Shown piece by piece: positions 1 to 6,288 of a DNA stretch of 7,673 nucleotides. The notes below the pieces were generated by a model. The model was not told where the DNA came from. It made no database searches and saw only the letters and a program-made list of their open reading frames with translations. Positions within the stretch are counted from its first letter, which is position 1, and the number at the start of each line of letters is the position of its first letter. This stretch comes from an uncultured Ruminococcus sp. (GTDB taxonomy: Bacteria; Bacillota_A; Clostridia; Oscillospirales; Ruminococcaceae): contig CAMYYQ010000038.1 of the NCBI GenBank assembly GCA_947303535.1, positions 1 through 7,673 of the forward strand. The letters are read 5' to 3'. A program made the translations under genes and the position numbers.

Positions 1-78
1 ATAGTAAGCAGCTTTACAAAGGCACCTGAGAAAAAGGTAGTAGACAACGCATTCAGCAGTCTGAACAAGTCATTATAA
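1..78 (+). CDS. 3' end of an unidentified plus-strand gene (partial)
   Basis: Frame 1 is open from the window edge to a TAA at 76-78 and encodes a 25-residue C-terminus ending in NAFSSLNKSL. The other two plus frames hit stops quickly (TAG at once in frame 2, TGA within nine codons in frame 3). A strong plus-strand terminator begins six bases after the stop, which is what would be expected at the end of a real gene. The tail is hydrophilic and lysine/serine rich, with no motif that identifies a family. This gene converges with the dockerin gene to its right. The minus strand is also open over this short stretch, so the assignment rests mainly on the terminator. Confidence 0.6.
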   Translation: MVSSFTKAPEKKVVDNAFSSLNKSL

Positions 79-83
79 AAATT

Positions 84-114
84 ATCGGGAACATGAAAAT
101 GTTCCCGATTTTTT
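84..114 (+). terminator. Rho-independent terminator of the left-edge gene
   Basis: A perfect 11-bp stem (84-94 paired with 99-109) closes on a GAAA tetraloop of the GNRA type and runs into six T residues at 109-114. It lies six bases after the TAA of the plus-strand gene. On the minus strand there is only a weak T-run on the other side, so its main direction is plus. Confidence 0.9.
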
Positions 115-121
115 AATACAG

Positions 122-151
122 AAAAAAAAAGCAGCCTTGCGGCTGCTTTTT
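122..151 (-). terminator. Rho-independent terminator of the mtnN-dockerin unit
   Basis: GCAGCC (131-136) pairs with GGCTGC (141-146) around a four-base loop that reads GCAA on the minus strand. Flanking A9 (122-130) and T5 (147-151) extend the pairing. Read on the minus strand the hairpin is followed by nine T residues, so it terminates the dockerin transcript, whose stop is only six bases upstream. Because A- and T-runs lie on both sides it could act in both directions, backing up the neighbouring plus-strand terminator. Confidence 0.92.
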
Positions 152-157
152 ATATTA

Positions 158-1030
158 TCACTTTCTGTTCTTTACGAATTCATTGAGTGAAGAAGTACCG
201 TTACCTGAAGAAAGGTAAGCATAGTAAGCAAGGAGGTTACTTGCATCAACAGAGTCTACAAGACCGTCACCGTTGATATCAGCAGCAGCTCTCTGATTGC
301 CGTCAAAGATACCGTCCTTACCTGATGAAACTCTTGAATACTCCTTCATGATACCTGAAACGTCAACAGAGTCCCACTTGCTGTCGTTATTGATATCGCC
401 GAGCTTTCTGTCAGAAGCATTTATAGTCAGCGGCTTGCTGTTCTCGGAAGGATCATACTCCTTGAATGTACCGTCACCGTTACGGAGAATGATACCGCTG
501 AAATAAGCACCGGTGCTGTAAACCTTGAGGTTATATAAGCCACCCTGAGCATTATCATCGAACTTAGCCTTGAAGCAAGCAAGCGGATATGAATCTGACT
601 TCTCACCGTTAAGCTCCATAGGCTTTTCAGAAGATATCTTTGAATAGTTTACAGCGATCATATTAAGGTCTTCAAAGATGTTAAGGTTCATGCTGTCATC
701 AGTGTCAAATCCCTTATAAGGAGCACCCTTGTAAAGCTCGTTAGGGCCTGTAAGATCAGAAAGCTTGAGTGACTTGTCAGCAATAGCCTTAATGAAGATC
801 TGACCTGCCTTCTTGCTTTCGTCCTTTACGTATACAGCACATGGGATAGCCGAAGTATTTTCCTTTGTATTTACAAAGATACCGCCAAATTTAAGTGTTT
901 CCACACCGTCAGCCTTATCGTCTACTGTAAAGTATACTGATGGTGCCTCATCAGCTGCATTTACAGTAAATGCTGAGACCATACCGGCAGCAATAACTGC
1001 TGATGACATAATTGATAATAATTTTTTCAT
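158..1030 (-). CDS. Exported dockerin protein with a cohesin-like N-terminal region
   Basis: This is a 290-residue secreted protein. Residues 1-25 form a typical signal peptide (MKKLL, hydrophobic core, then VNAA-D). Residues 30-203 form a beta-rich region with no glycosidase motif. Residues 210-276 are a type I dockerin with two F-hand calcium loops: D212, N214, D216, D220, D223 and D251, N253, D255, D259, D262. Both loops have Ser-Val at positions 10-11, the usual cohesin-recognition sites. Dockerins attach proteins to cohesins of cellulosome-type scaffolds. The middle region has a cohesin-like pattern (alternating strands, then FKAKFDDNAQGGLYNLKV near 153-170), which would make it a small adaptor scaffoldin, but this is inference. 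C64 and C152 are the only two cysteines and could form a disulfide. ATG start, with AAGGAG eight bases upstream directly after the mtnN stop, so co-transcription with mtnN is likely. Confidence 0.88.
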   Translation of the reverse strand: MKKLLSIMSSAVIAAGMVSAFTVNAADEAPSVYFTVDDKADGVETLKFGGIFVNTKENTSAIPCAVYVKDESKKAGQIFIKAIADKSLKLSDLTGPNELYKGAPYKGFDTDDSMNLNIFEDLNMIAVNYSKISSEKPMELNGEKSDSYPLACFKAKFDDNAQGGLYNLKVYSTGAYFSGIILRNGDGTFKEYDPSENSKPLTINASDRKLGDINNDSKWDSVDVSGIMKEYSRVSSGKDGIFDGNQRAAADINGDGLVDSVDASNLLAYYAYLSSGNGTSSLNEFVKNRK

Positions 1031-1044
1031 GATTAAAACTCCTT

Positions 1045-1722
1045 TCAGAGCAGCTCAGCCATACGAAGAACTATCTCCGCAACTCGCTTAGCTGCGATCT
1101 TTTCAAATTCGTCAAACGACATTGCTCCCTCATCATCTGCATTATCTGAAATGCAGCGCACACTGACATAAGGAAGCTCATTGAGAAAACAGCAGTGACC
1201 AACTGCCGCACTCTCCATATCAACGGCATAAGGATCGAATTTTTCCTGAATAGCTTTTTTTACAACATTGCTTGTAATAAAAGCATCGCCCGAAACGATA
1301 CGTCCTCTGAAAGACTTAACACCAAACTCTCCGCAAACCTTTTCAGCAGTATCCATAAGCTCGCCATCCGCTTTGAATATGCCGCAATAGGGCGGATAAT
1401 CCTTGAGGAAATGGAGATCGAGATCGTGAGGAAGAACTTCTGTGGATATAACGACATCGCAAACTTTAACTGCACTGTTCATACCGCCTGCGATACCCGT
1501 ATTTATCACACAATCGGGGTGGAAATTATCTATCATGACCTGTGTACAAACCGCTGCATTTACTTTTGCTATACCGCAGCAGGCATTTATCACAGTTTTG
1601 CCGTTTTTATTATTGATGTAGAAATCGAAGCCTGATATATGTTTTATTTCTGCTTCACCAAGAATTTCTCTGATATCAGCAAGCTCTGAAGGCATTGCTC
1701 CGATTATTGCTATAGTATTCAA
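1045..1722 (-). CDS. mtnN: 5'-methylthioadenosine/S-adenosylhomocysteine nucleosidase
   Basis: This 225-residue cytosolic enzyme splits methylthioadenosine and S-adenosylhomocysteine into adenine and the thioribose or ribosylhomocysteine, relieving product inhibition of methyltransferases and feeding methionine salvage. Length fits the family (about 230). The N-terminal IIGAMPSE places E13 where E. coli has catalytic E12. INTGIAGG (73-80) is the phosphorylase-fold glycine motif. SGDAFI (144-149) and VDMESAA (167-173) place E170 at the ribose-binding Glu, and SDNAD (192-196) gives D193, the adenine-protonating Asp. All key residues are present. The start is TTG at 1720-1722: AGGAG lies seven bases upstream, the codon sits exactly where homologues begin, and no in-frame ATG or GTG is available nearby upstream. 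It has its own promoter and is first gene of a two-gene unit with the dockerin protein, with no evident metabolic link. Confidence 0.95.
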   Translation of the reverse strand: MNTIAIIGAMPSELADIREILGEAEIKHISGFDFYINNKNGKTVINACCGIAKVNAAVCTQVMIDNFHPDCVINTGIAGGMNSAVKVCDVVISTEVLPHDLDLHFLKDYPPYCGIFKADGELMDTAEKVCGEFGVKSFRGRIVSGDAFITSNVVKKAIQEKFDPYAVDMESAAVGHCCFLNELPYVSVRCISDNADDEGAMSFDEFEKIAAKRVAEIVLRMAELL

Positions 1723-1729
1723 AATATCA

Positions 1730-1734
1730 CTCCT
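1730..1734 (-). promoter_or_regulatory. Ribosome binding site that fixes the TTG start of mtnN
   Basis: AGGAG on the minus strand is seven bases before the TTG at 1720-1722. The overlapping GTG just after it opens a frame that stops within three codons. This supports TTG as the true start. Confidence 0.8.
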
Positions 1735-1752
1735 AAGTCAAATTACTTTTTT

Positions 1753-1781
1753 ATTATAGCACATAAATATTAATAAATCAA
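1753..1781 (-). promoter_or_regulatory. Sigma-A type promoter of mtnN
   Basis: On the minus strand, TTGATT (1776-1781) is followed by exactly 17 bases and then TATAAT (1753-1758), a perfect -10 box. TG at one base before the -10 makes it an extended -10 (TGCTATAAT). The region is AT rich and lies between the terminator of the upstream unit and the mtnN start, about 30 bases before the start codon. It probably drives both mtnN and the dockerin gene. Confidence 0.85.
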
Positions 1782-1785
1782 GTAC

Positions 1786-1828
1786 AAAAAAAAAGACCGC
1801 AGCCGCTTTGCCAAAAACGGTCACGGTC
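1786..1828 (-). terminator. Rho-independent terminator of the holA-to-membrane-protein unit
   Basis: On the minus strand GACCG (1824-1828), beginning within the TGA stop of the preceding gene, pairs with CGGTC (1795-1799). CCG/CGG pairs further in, across two wobbles and a mismatch, and a run of nine T residues follows (1786-1794). A second GACCG at 1818-1822 gives an alternative, shorter stem. The outer stem is imperfect, but position after the last gene and the T-run make the call firm. Confidence 0.8.
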
Positions 1829-2366
1829 ATCTTTTCTGACGAAATTTAGGCATAAGCCTTTTCCGATAGAGGTTATACATAAATACAAGGTCGATATCAT
1901 AGACAAGAAATACCAGATTTGATATGCCGAGCATTATGTAAGCTCCGTATCTTCCTATCTCATCGAATTCCTCCAGCATCTCATCAAGTCCGAAGATATA
2001 GACAGTAACATAAAAATAACCTATGATACACACATTGAAAACAGCAAGCTTTATCAAAAGCTTAATAAGCTTCAGCGGTATCTTCTCGATATAGAATCTG
2101 AGTATTGGATAATGTCCGAAAAACATTATAAAAACAAGAGCTGCTTCCTTATCGAACGTAACGAAGATCGACAGCAGGCTGACGGCGAGATAAGTTAGAA
2201 ACGCCCAGCCTGTGTTGACTTCAACAGCGATTATCATAAGAAGTATCCCTGCTATCCCCGGAAGCAGCAGATAAAGCACAGGAATGACTCCTGCAAGAAA
2301 CATCGTAACAAGACAAAGAGCAGAAACGATGCCCCCGAGAGCTACTCTGTAGCTGATATCTCTCAT
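1827..2366 (-). CDS. Six-helix integral membrane protein of unknown function
   Basis: The 179-residue product is almost wholly hydrophobic, with about six membrane segments (roughly 8-28, 29-48, 53-71, 73-93, 104-126 and 142-165) and a basic tail (RKRLMPKFRQKR). Between segments is a distinctive FFGHYPILRFYIEK (82-95), which resembles a motif in conserved uncharacterised membrane proteins of Clostridia. Size and six-helix topology resemble substrate-binding (S) components of ECF vitamin transporters, but no specific S-family signature is visible and no ECF ATPase or T gene is nearby, so that is only a guess. Its ATG overlaps the stop of the short-chain dehydrogenase gene (ATGA, four bases) and the Shine-Dalgarno is weak, so translational coupling is likely. 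It is the last gene of its unit; the terminator begins within its stop codon. Confidence 0.82.
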   Translation of the reverse strand: MRDISYRVALGGIVSALCLVTMFLAGVIPVLYLLLPGIAGILLMIIAVEVNTGWAFLTYLAVSLLSIFVTFDKEAALVFIMFFGHYPILRFYIEKIPLKLIKLLIKLAVFNVCIIGYFYVTVYIFGLDEMLEEFDEIGRYGAYIMLGISNLVFLVYDIDLVFMYNLYRKRLMPKFRQKR

Positions 2367-3145
2367 TTTTTCAATGCCCTGTCCTTCCCGTCCGAGGTCT
2401 TTTTAGCCTGCTGAACATTGTATACGATAGCTGAAAGTATCTTATAAGGCACAAATCTTGAAGCGAAAGCACCGAGCTTTACAGTAAGACCCGGTATAGC
2501 AAACAGCTTGCCTGTAAATGCCTTATGCAGAGCATATTCAGCCGCATAATCGGCAGTTATGGGCTTTACTGAAAAGCTTACGCCTGCGCGGTTATTGAAA
2601 TTAGTAGCAACAGGTCCGGGACACAGAACAGTGATAGTAACATTCGACTTGTCTCTGCGAAGCTCCTCATATATAGCGATAGAGAGCTTGAGTACATAAT
2701 TCTTTGTAGCGTAATATGTTGCCATAAGCGGTCCGGGCATAAAGCCTGCAACAGAAGCAACATTAAGGATAGTACCGTAATCTCTTCTCTTGAAGTCACG
2801 CAGAAAGAGCTTTGTAAGTATATGAAGAGCTGTTACATTAAGGTCTATCATGGCAAGCTCGTCATTCATATCAGTATCATCGAATTTGCCGAAAAGACCA
2901 TATCCTGCATTATTTACCAGCATATCCACATCTTTTCCCTTACAGAATTCGTAAACTCTGAATACTTCTTCACGCTTTGAAAGATCGGCAGCGATTATCT
3001 CTGTACCCTTTCCGATAGTTTTCTGCATTTCCCTGAGCATACTCTCATTGCGTCCTGTAAGAATAAGCTCCCAGCCTCTCTTGGCAAGCTTTCTTGCAAT
3101 ACTCTGTCCGATACCTGATGTTGCACCTGTAACTAAAGCCTTCAT
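2363..3145 (-). CDS. Short-chain dehydrogenase/reductase (SDR family)
   Basis: The 260-residue protein is a classical SDR with a Rossmann fold. It shows the nucleotide-binding TGATSGIG (6-13), GR at 31-32 after the second strand (an arginine that usually favours NADPH), NNAG (78-81), N103, and the catalytic S131, Y144 and K148 (YYATK), followed by PGPVAT (176-181). Every catalytic residue is in place, so it should be active on a carbonyl or alcohol substrate that cannot be deduced. The start at 3143-3145 is chosen because AAAGGA lies nine bases upstream and the protein then begins MKALVTG as SDRs do. A frame extension to a TTG/ATG pair at 3179-3184 would add 13 basic residues and overlap the upstream gene. 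It lies 16 bases after the DHHW gene and overlaps the next gene by four bases. Confidence 0.92.
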   Translation of the reverse strand: MKALVTGATSGIGQSIARKLAKRGWELILTGRNESMLREMQKTIGKGTEIIAADLSKREEVFRVYEFCKGKDVDMLVNNAGYGLFGKFDDTDMNDELAMIDLNVTALHILTKLFLRDFKRRDYGTILNVASVAGFMPGPLMATYYATKNYVLKLSIAIYEELRRDKSNVTITVLCPGPVATNFNNRAGVSFSVKPITADYAAEYALHKAFTGKLFAIPGLTVKLGAFASRFVPYKILSAIVYNVQQAKKTSDGKDRALKK

Positions 3146-3161
3146 AAAATCAGATCCTTTC

Positions 3162-4298
3162 TTAAAAAGATATTTTTTCATCAAGATAGTTGATCCCGAA
3201 AAGGAACAATGTCTGTCTGTAATCGTTTATGTTTATGATATCAGCAAGAGGTCGGTCAAGCTGATCTGGCGATACCACGATTATCTCGCTGTAATGCTGA
3301 ATGAGAAAAGGAATGAAACAATCCCCATAGCTGTCTTTGATAACGAGAAGCTTTTTATCGTTCTGGTTTGACGTTTTTATTTTCAGCACAGGCACATCTT
3401 CTCCGAGATACATTGAATACTTATCACTTGAACTGAGCCTGCTCCTGTCATAGATATCCCCTTCCGACACTGAGCCGTCATTGAGCACTCTCTCGCAGGA
3501 AACCACCTCTGCACCGTCAGGATAATAATATATATCAAGTATATCAGCCTTAGGCTTATCCGAAAGAGTCCTGTTATACAGATTGCCTCTGAAGCTGTCA
3601 GAAACGTGTTCAATGGAATATTTGTCATATGAAGTCGGCTGAAAACCAAGCTTCTGAATGACGGTCTTATAAACACAATATGCCCCATAGCTTGTCCATT
3701 TAGTATCATTGCGGTAAAAAATATAGTTATCCTTCATCATTTTAAGGATATTGTACGCATCGATACAGCGGATCTTATTGCTCAGTTGATCGTATAATTC
3801 ATTTATCCGCTGACTGTCCGAACGGCTTATAAAATCCGAAGGAAGGATATCCCCGTATATACCAGTAGACGATGGGATAGCAGCAAAGTAAACTGTTGTG
3901 AAATCTTTATACTTCTTTGAAAAGGAATTGACAAGACTTATATTATCCGAAAAAGCCTTTTTATCCTGTTCAGGTATCACTGTATCAAGCAGTCTTTCAC
4001 TGCTTACATAAACACCGTTCACAATACTTTCTGTCATTTCCTCCTGCATACGATTGCTGGCATATATCCATTTACTGCGTCCGGCAAAATGATCCGTTAC
4101 GTATCTGTCAGTCTTTTCGGCCCAGTCTCCATTGTACATTTCCTTAAAAGAGGGCTCAGGTAAAGCTGCAAGCTGCCTGTTCTCATCAAAAGACCACTGC
4201 ATCTTTTTCCCGAATAAGGACATAAGTCCCAGTGAAGAGATGACAGTTAAGGATAATACCGCGGTAACGATACTCATTGTCCTGTTCAGCTTATTCAC
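3162..4298 (-). CDS. DHHW-family exported SGNH-like protein with altered catalytic motif
   Basis: The 378-residue protein has an N-terminal signal anchor (about 8-28) and an extracytoplasmic domain. Family features include FDENRQLAALPEPS (37-50), YVTDHFAGR (66-74), FRGNLYNRT (236-244) and KDSYGD (321-326) with the presumed nucleophile S323. DHHW proteins, related in layout to AlgX/AlgJ and PatB, work with an adjacent MBOAT in O-acylation of surface polymers. Here the signature motif reads D198-T199-K200-W201 within FYRNDTKWTSYGAY, so the D and W stay but both histidines are gone; the second of these corresponds to the catalytic His of the D-x-H pair. AAA encodes the lysine, at least two changes from a His codon, so a read error is unlikely. 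The start is GTG with AGGAGG six bases upstream. The gene lies 11 bases after the MBOAT gene. Family call is firm; enzymatic activity is doubtful. Confidence 0.85.
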   Translation of the reverse strand: MNKLNRTMSIVTAVLSLTVISSLGLMSLFGKKMQWSFDENRQLAALPEPSFKEMYNGDWAEKTDRYVTDHFAGRSKWIYASNRMQEEMTESIVNGVYVSSERLLDTVIPEQDKKAFSDNISLVNSFSKKYKDFTTVYFAAIPSSTGIYGDILPSDFISRSDSQRINELYDQLSNKIRCIDAYNILKMMKDNYIFYRNDTKWTSYGAYCVYKTVIQKLGFQPTSYDKYSIEHVSDSFRGNLYNRTLSDKPKADILDIYYYPDGAEVVSCERVLNDGSVSEGDIYDRSRLSSSDKYSMYLGEDVPVLKIKTSNQNDKKLLVIKDSYGDCFIPFLIQHYSEIIVVSPDQLDRPLADIININDYRQTLFLFGINYLDEKISF

Positions 4299-4309
4299 TT
4301 TATCCCTCC

Positions 4310-5689
4310 TTACAATTTAATAAGAAGCATATCCGAGCTTCCGCTGTATGAGATAAATGCAGTGCATATGATAAGCGTTGCCACAGCGATCAAAGGCGAA
4401 GCAACTGCAATAACATAACGTATTCTGACCTTTCCCGAACGTATCATCATATTTCTGAAAAGGCTTGTGGAAGCATACATAGTTATCAGCAGGAGAACAA
4501 TGTACGATTTCAAAAGATAGAAGAACTTGGCATCTGCGATCATACCATTTCCGCCCAGCATTGCCATAAGGTACTTCACAGAAAAAGTCAAACTGTCCCC
4601 TGACAGGAACACCGTACACAGTATGACTACAAGAAAAGTATAAAAGATACCCGTAAATTTCATTACCTTCTCAGGCAGCACATAGTTTTCGATAATGAGA
4701 GCAATTCCCATTATAAGTCCCCATACTGCGCCATTAGGAGTAACGGTATACCAGAATCCGAAAAGAGTCCAGCCGCCAACAAATACTATCTCCCTTATCC
4801 ACTTTTTTGCACAAACACTGTATAAGGGCTTGGTAACATACCTTCTGAGCCATTGTATTACCTGCGACTGCCATCGTGCAGCAAAGTATTTTATTCTTGT
4901 ACTGAGAAGCGGATAATTGAAGCTCTGCGGGAATTTCAGACCAAAGCAGTAAGCTATTCCCGTACCCATATCAGCAAATCCCGACAGATTAAAATAGAGA
5001 CAGAAAAGATAAGCCGTAATACCTATCCATGCAGTTGCAGCGGAGATACTGCTCACATCGCTGCTTCGCACAGCAGAATAAAGCATATAGAGATTATCCG
5101 CAGCGATCACCTTTTTAGCAAGTCCCTTTATGAACAAGGACATACCAGTACCGATATTGATAAGGTTCTCATCGCGGCTGTCCATAACTTTTGTAAACAC
5201 ACCGTATCTGAGCAGCGGTCCCATAATAAGTCTCGGGAAGAACATGATATAGAGCAAATATCTGACAAAGCCCATATCCGCCTTTATCCTTCCCTTGTAG
5301 GTATCTATGAGCGTACCGACCGCAGAAAGGGTAAAGAAAGAAATTCCTATGGGATAAAAGCCTTCGGGCGCATAGAGCATATCATGCAGCCACACAAAAT
5401 ACTTTGTCCTGAAACCGAATATCATTATCAGGTCGAATATGATACCGATAGTGAGCGGTATCGCAGCAAGCTTTTCGTTTTTTCTCAGCTTGCCGATCAT
5501 TTGACCGAACAGATAGTTCACAATAGAATAAGCAGCGATAAATAAAAGGAAATAGAGACTTATAAAGCAGCAGAAAACCATGCTCTCAAAAAGCATTACA
5601 TATTCCCTGAACCTTTTAGGTGTCAGATAATAGAGCAGCAGAGCAACGGGCAGAAAGCCGTATATAAACATCAGACTGCTATATACCAT
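4310..5689 (-). CDS. MBOAT-family membrane protein (AlgI/DltB-like) lacking the conserved histidines
   Basis: The 459-residue polytopic protein has the usual length and layout of AlgI-type membrane-bound O-acyltransferases, which pass acyl groups across the membrane to an exported partner. Family landmarks are GISFFTLSAVGTLIDTYKG (115-133), FFPRLIMGPLLRY (150-162), KGLAKKVIAADNL (188-200), YFNLSGFADMG (232-242, usually YFDFSGYSDMA) and FPQSFNYPLL (253-262). The two histidine motifs are altered: RWH reads RWQ (Q274) and GLWHG reads GFWYT (Y314, usually the invariant catalytic His). H102 is the only histidine in the whole protein. The rest is conserved and unbroken, so this is not an obvious pseudogene. 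ATG start with GGAGG seven bases upstream; it overlaps the end of the Toprim gene by 11 bases. The next gene is the expected DHHW partner, itself altered in its active site. Membership is secure; acyltransferase activity is questionable. Confidence 0.88.
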   Translation of the reverse strand: MVYSSLMFIYGFLPVALLLYYLTPKRFREYVMLFESMVFCCFISLYFLLFIAAYSIVNYLFGQMIGKLRKNEKLAAIPLTIGIIFDLIMIFGFRTKYFVWLHDMLYAPEGFYPIGISFFTLSAVGTLIDTYKGRIKADMGFVRYLLYIMFFPRLIMGPLLRYGVFTKVMDSRDENLINIGTGMSLFIKGLAKKVIAADNLYMLYSAVRSSDVSSISAATAWIGITAYLFCLYFNLSGFADMGTGIAYCFGLKFPQSFNYPLLSTRIKYFAARWQSQVIQWLRRYVTKPLYSVCAKKWIREIVFVGGWTLFGFWYTVTPNGAVWGLIMGIALIIENYVLPEKVMKFTGIFYTFLVVILCTVFLSGDSLTFSVKYLMAMLGGNGMIADAKFFYLLKSYIVLLLITMYASTSLFRNMMIRSGKVRIRYVIAVASPLIAVATLIICTAFISYSGSSDMLLIKL

Positions 5690-6278
5690 TGTTTTCCTCC
5701 TTTATCTTCTCTGTCAGCTCCGCAAGCTCACTGCTGTTCATCATGGTACACAGTACCTCCACCAGAGCACCTGCCGAAAGCTGTCTCGGAAGCCCGAGAC
5801 TGACCTGAAGCTTCTCACGGAGCATACTGCTGTTTGCGCTGCCGCTGAGTCCAAGCTCATAGAGCGTGAGCTTAGTAATATCTGAGCGTGTACTCTTTTC
5901 AGAAGCAGTTATACCTGCCTTTCTGAAAGTCTCCGTAAGCGTATCCACATCTATTCCCTCAACGCCCAGCTTTCCCTCGGCAGAGGGCTTTGTCTTGCGT
6001 TTTTCCTTGCCGAAGACATCGGGGATATACACATTTGTTATCCTGCCGCTGCCCACAGCTCCTTTGATATATCCGCGTATCTTCCGACCTGCCGCATCAG
6101 AATCCGTGAGTATGATAATACCTGTTTTATTAGCATAATAGCGGATAAGCTCAAGCTTTTCCGTATCCTTGAAAATACCGAAGCCGTTGGTAACGATGAT
6201 AACAGCGTCAACAATTGACGAAAGCTTTATCTTATCATATTTACCCTCCACGATAATGGCTTCATCTAACTTAATCAT
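5679..6278 (-). CDS. Toprim/DUF4093 protein, RNase M5-like
   Basis: The 199-residue protein has an N-terminal Toprim domain (about 5-85) with the metal-binding set intact: E11 in VEGKYDK, then D59 and D61 in ILTDSDAAGRKIR. A GVEG at 105-108 and a C-terminal helical region (about 110-195) match the layout of RNase M5 (B. subtilis RnmV, 186 residues: Toprim, GVEHA, DUF4093), which trims precursor 5S rRNA. TNGFGIF (30-36) corresponds to RnmV TNGSAI. RNase M5 genes usually sit next to ksgA/rsmA; this one sits 10 bases after holA, so it could be the true maturase or a paralogue with another RNA or DNA substrate. ATG start with GGAGG four bases upstream, just after the holA stop. Its end overlaps the MBOAT gene by 11 bases. 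Cytosolic; the symbol rnmV is withheld because the context does not decide. Confidence 0.85.
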   Translation of the reverse strand: MIKLDEAIIVEGKYDKIKLSSIVDAVIIVTNGFGIFKDTEKLELIRYYANKTGIIILTDSDAAGRKIRGYIKGAVGSGRITNVYIPDVFGKEKRKTKPSAEGKLGVEGIDVDTLTETFRKAGITASEKSTRSDITKLTLYELGLSGSANSSMLREKLQVSLGLPRQLSAGALVEVLCTMMNSSELAELTEKIKEENNGI

Positions 6279-6288
6279 AAGACCTCCG

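Noticed and set aside
84..151. Two adjacent hairpins as a repeat element or attachment site
   Set aside because: The stems differ in sequence and each fits as the terminator of one of two converging genes.
158..1030. Dockerin protein as a glycoside hydrolase
   Set aside because: The roughly 180-residue region before the dockerin is too short for most catalytic families and shows no catalytic motif.
1195..1635. A 146-codon plus-strand open frame opposite mtnN
   Set aside because: It mirrors mtnN codons, while mtnN carries all catalytic residues of its family on the minus strand.
3146..3184. Longer SDR start at the TTG/ATG pair
   Set aside because: It would add a lysine-rich 13-residue extension overlapping the DHHW stop; the ATG at 3143-3145 has a properly placed AAAGGA and gives the standard SDR N-terminus.
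4853..5545. A 230-codon plus-strand open frame opposite the MBOAT gene
   Set aside because: It is antisense to a clear MBOAT coding sequence, has low-complexity composition rich in His, Ser and Arg, and shows no recognisable motif or good ribosome binding site.
3162..5689. MBOAT and DHHW genes as pseudogenes
   Set aside because: Both are uninterrupted, of normal family length, with proper ribosome binding sites and well-kept non-catalytic motifs; only the catalytic histidines are changed.
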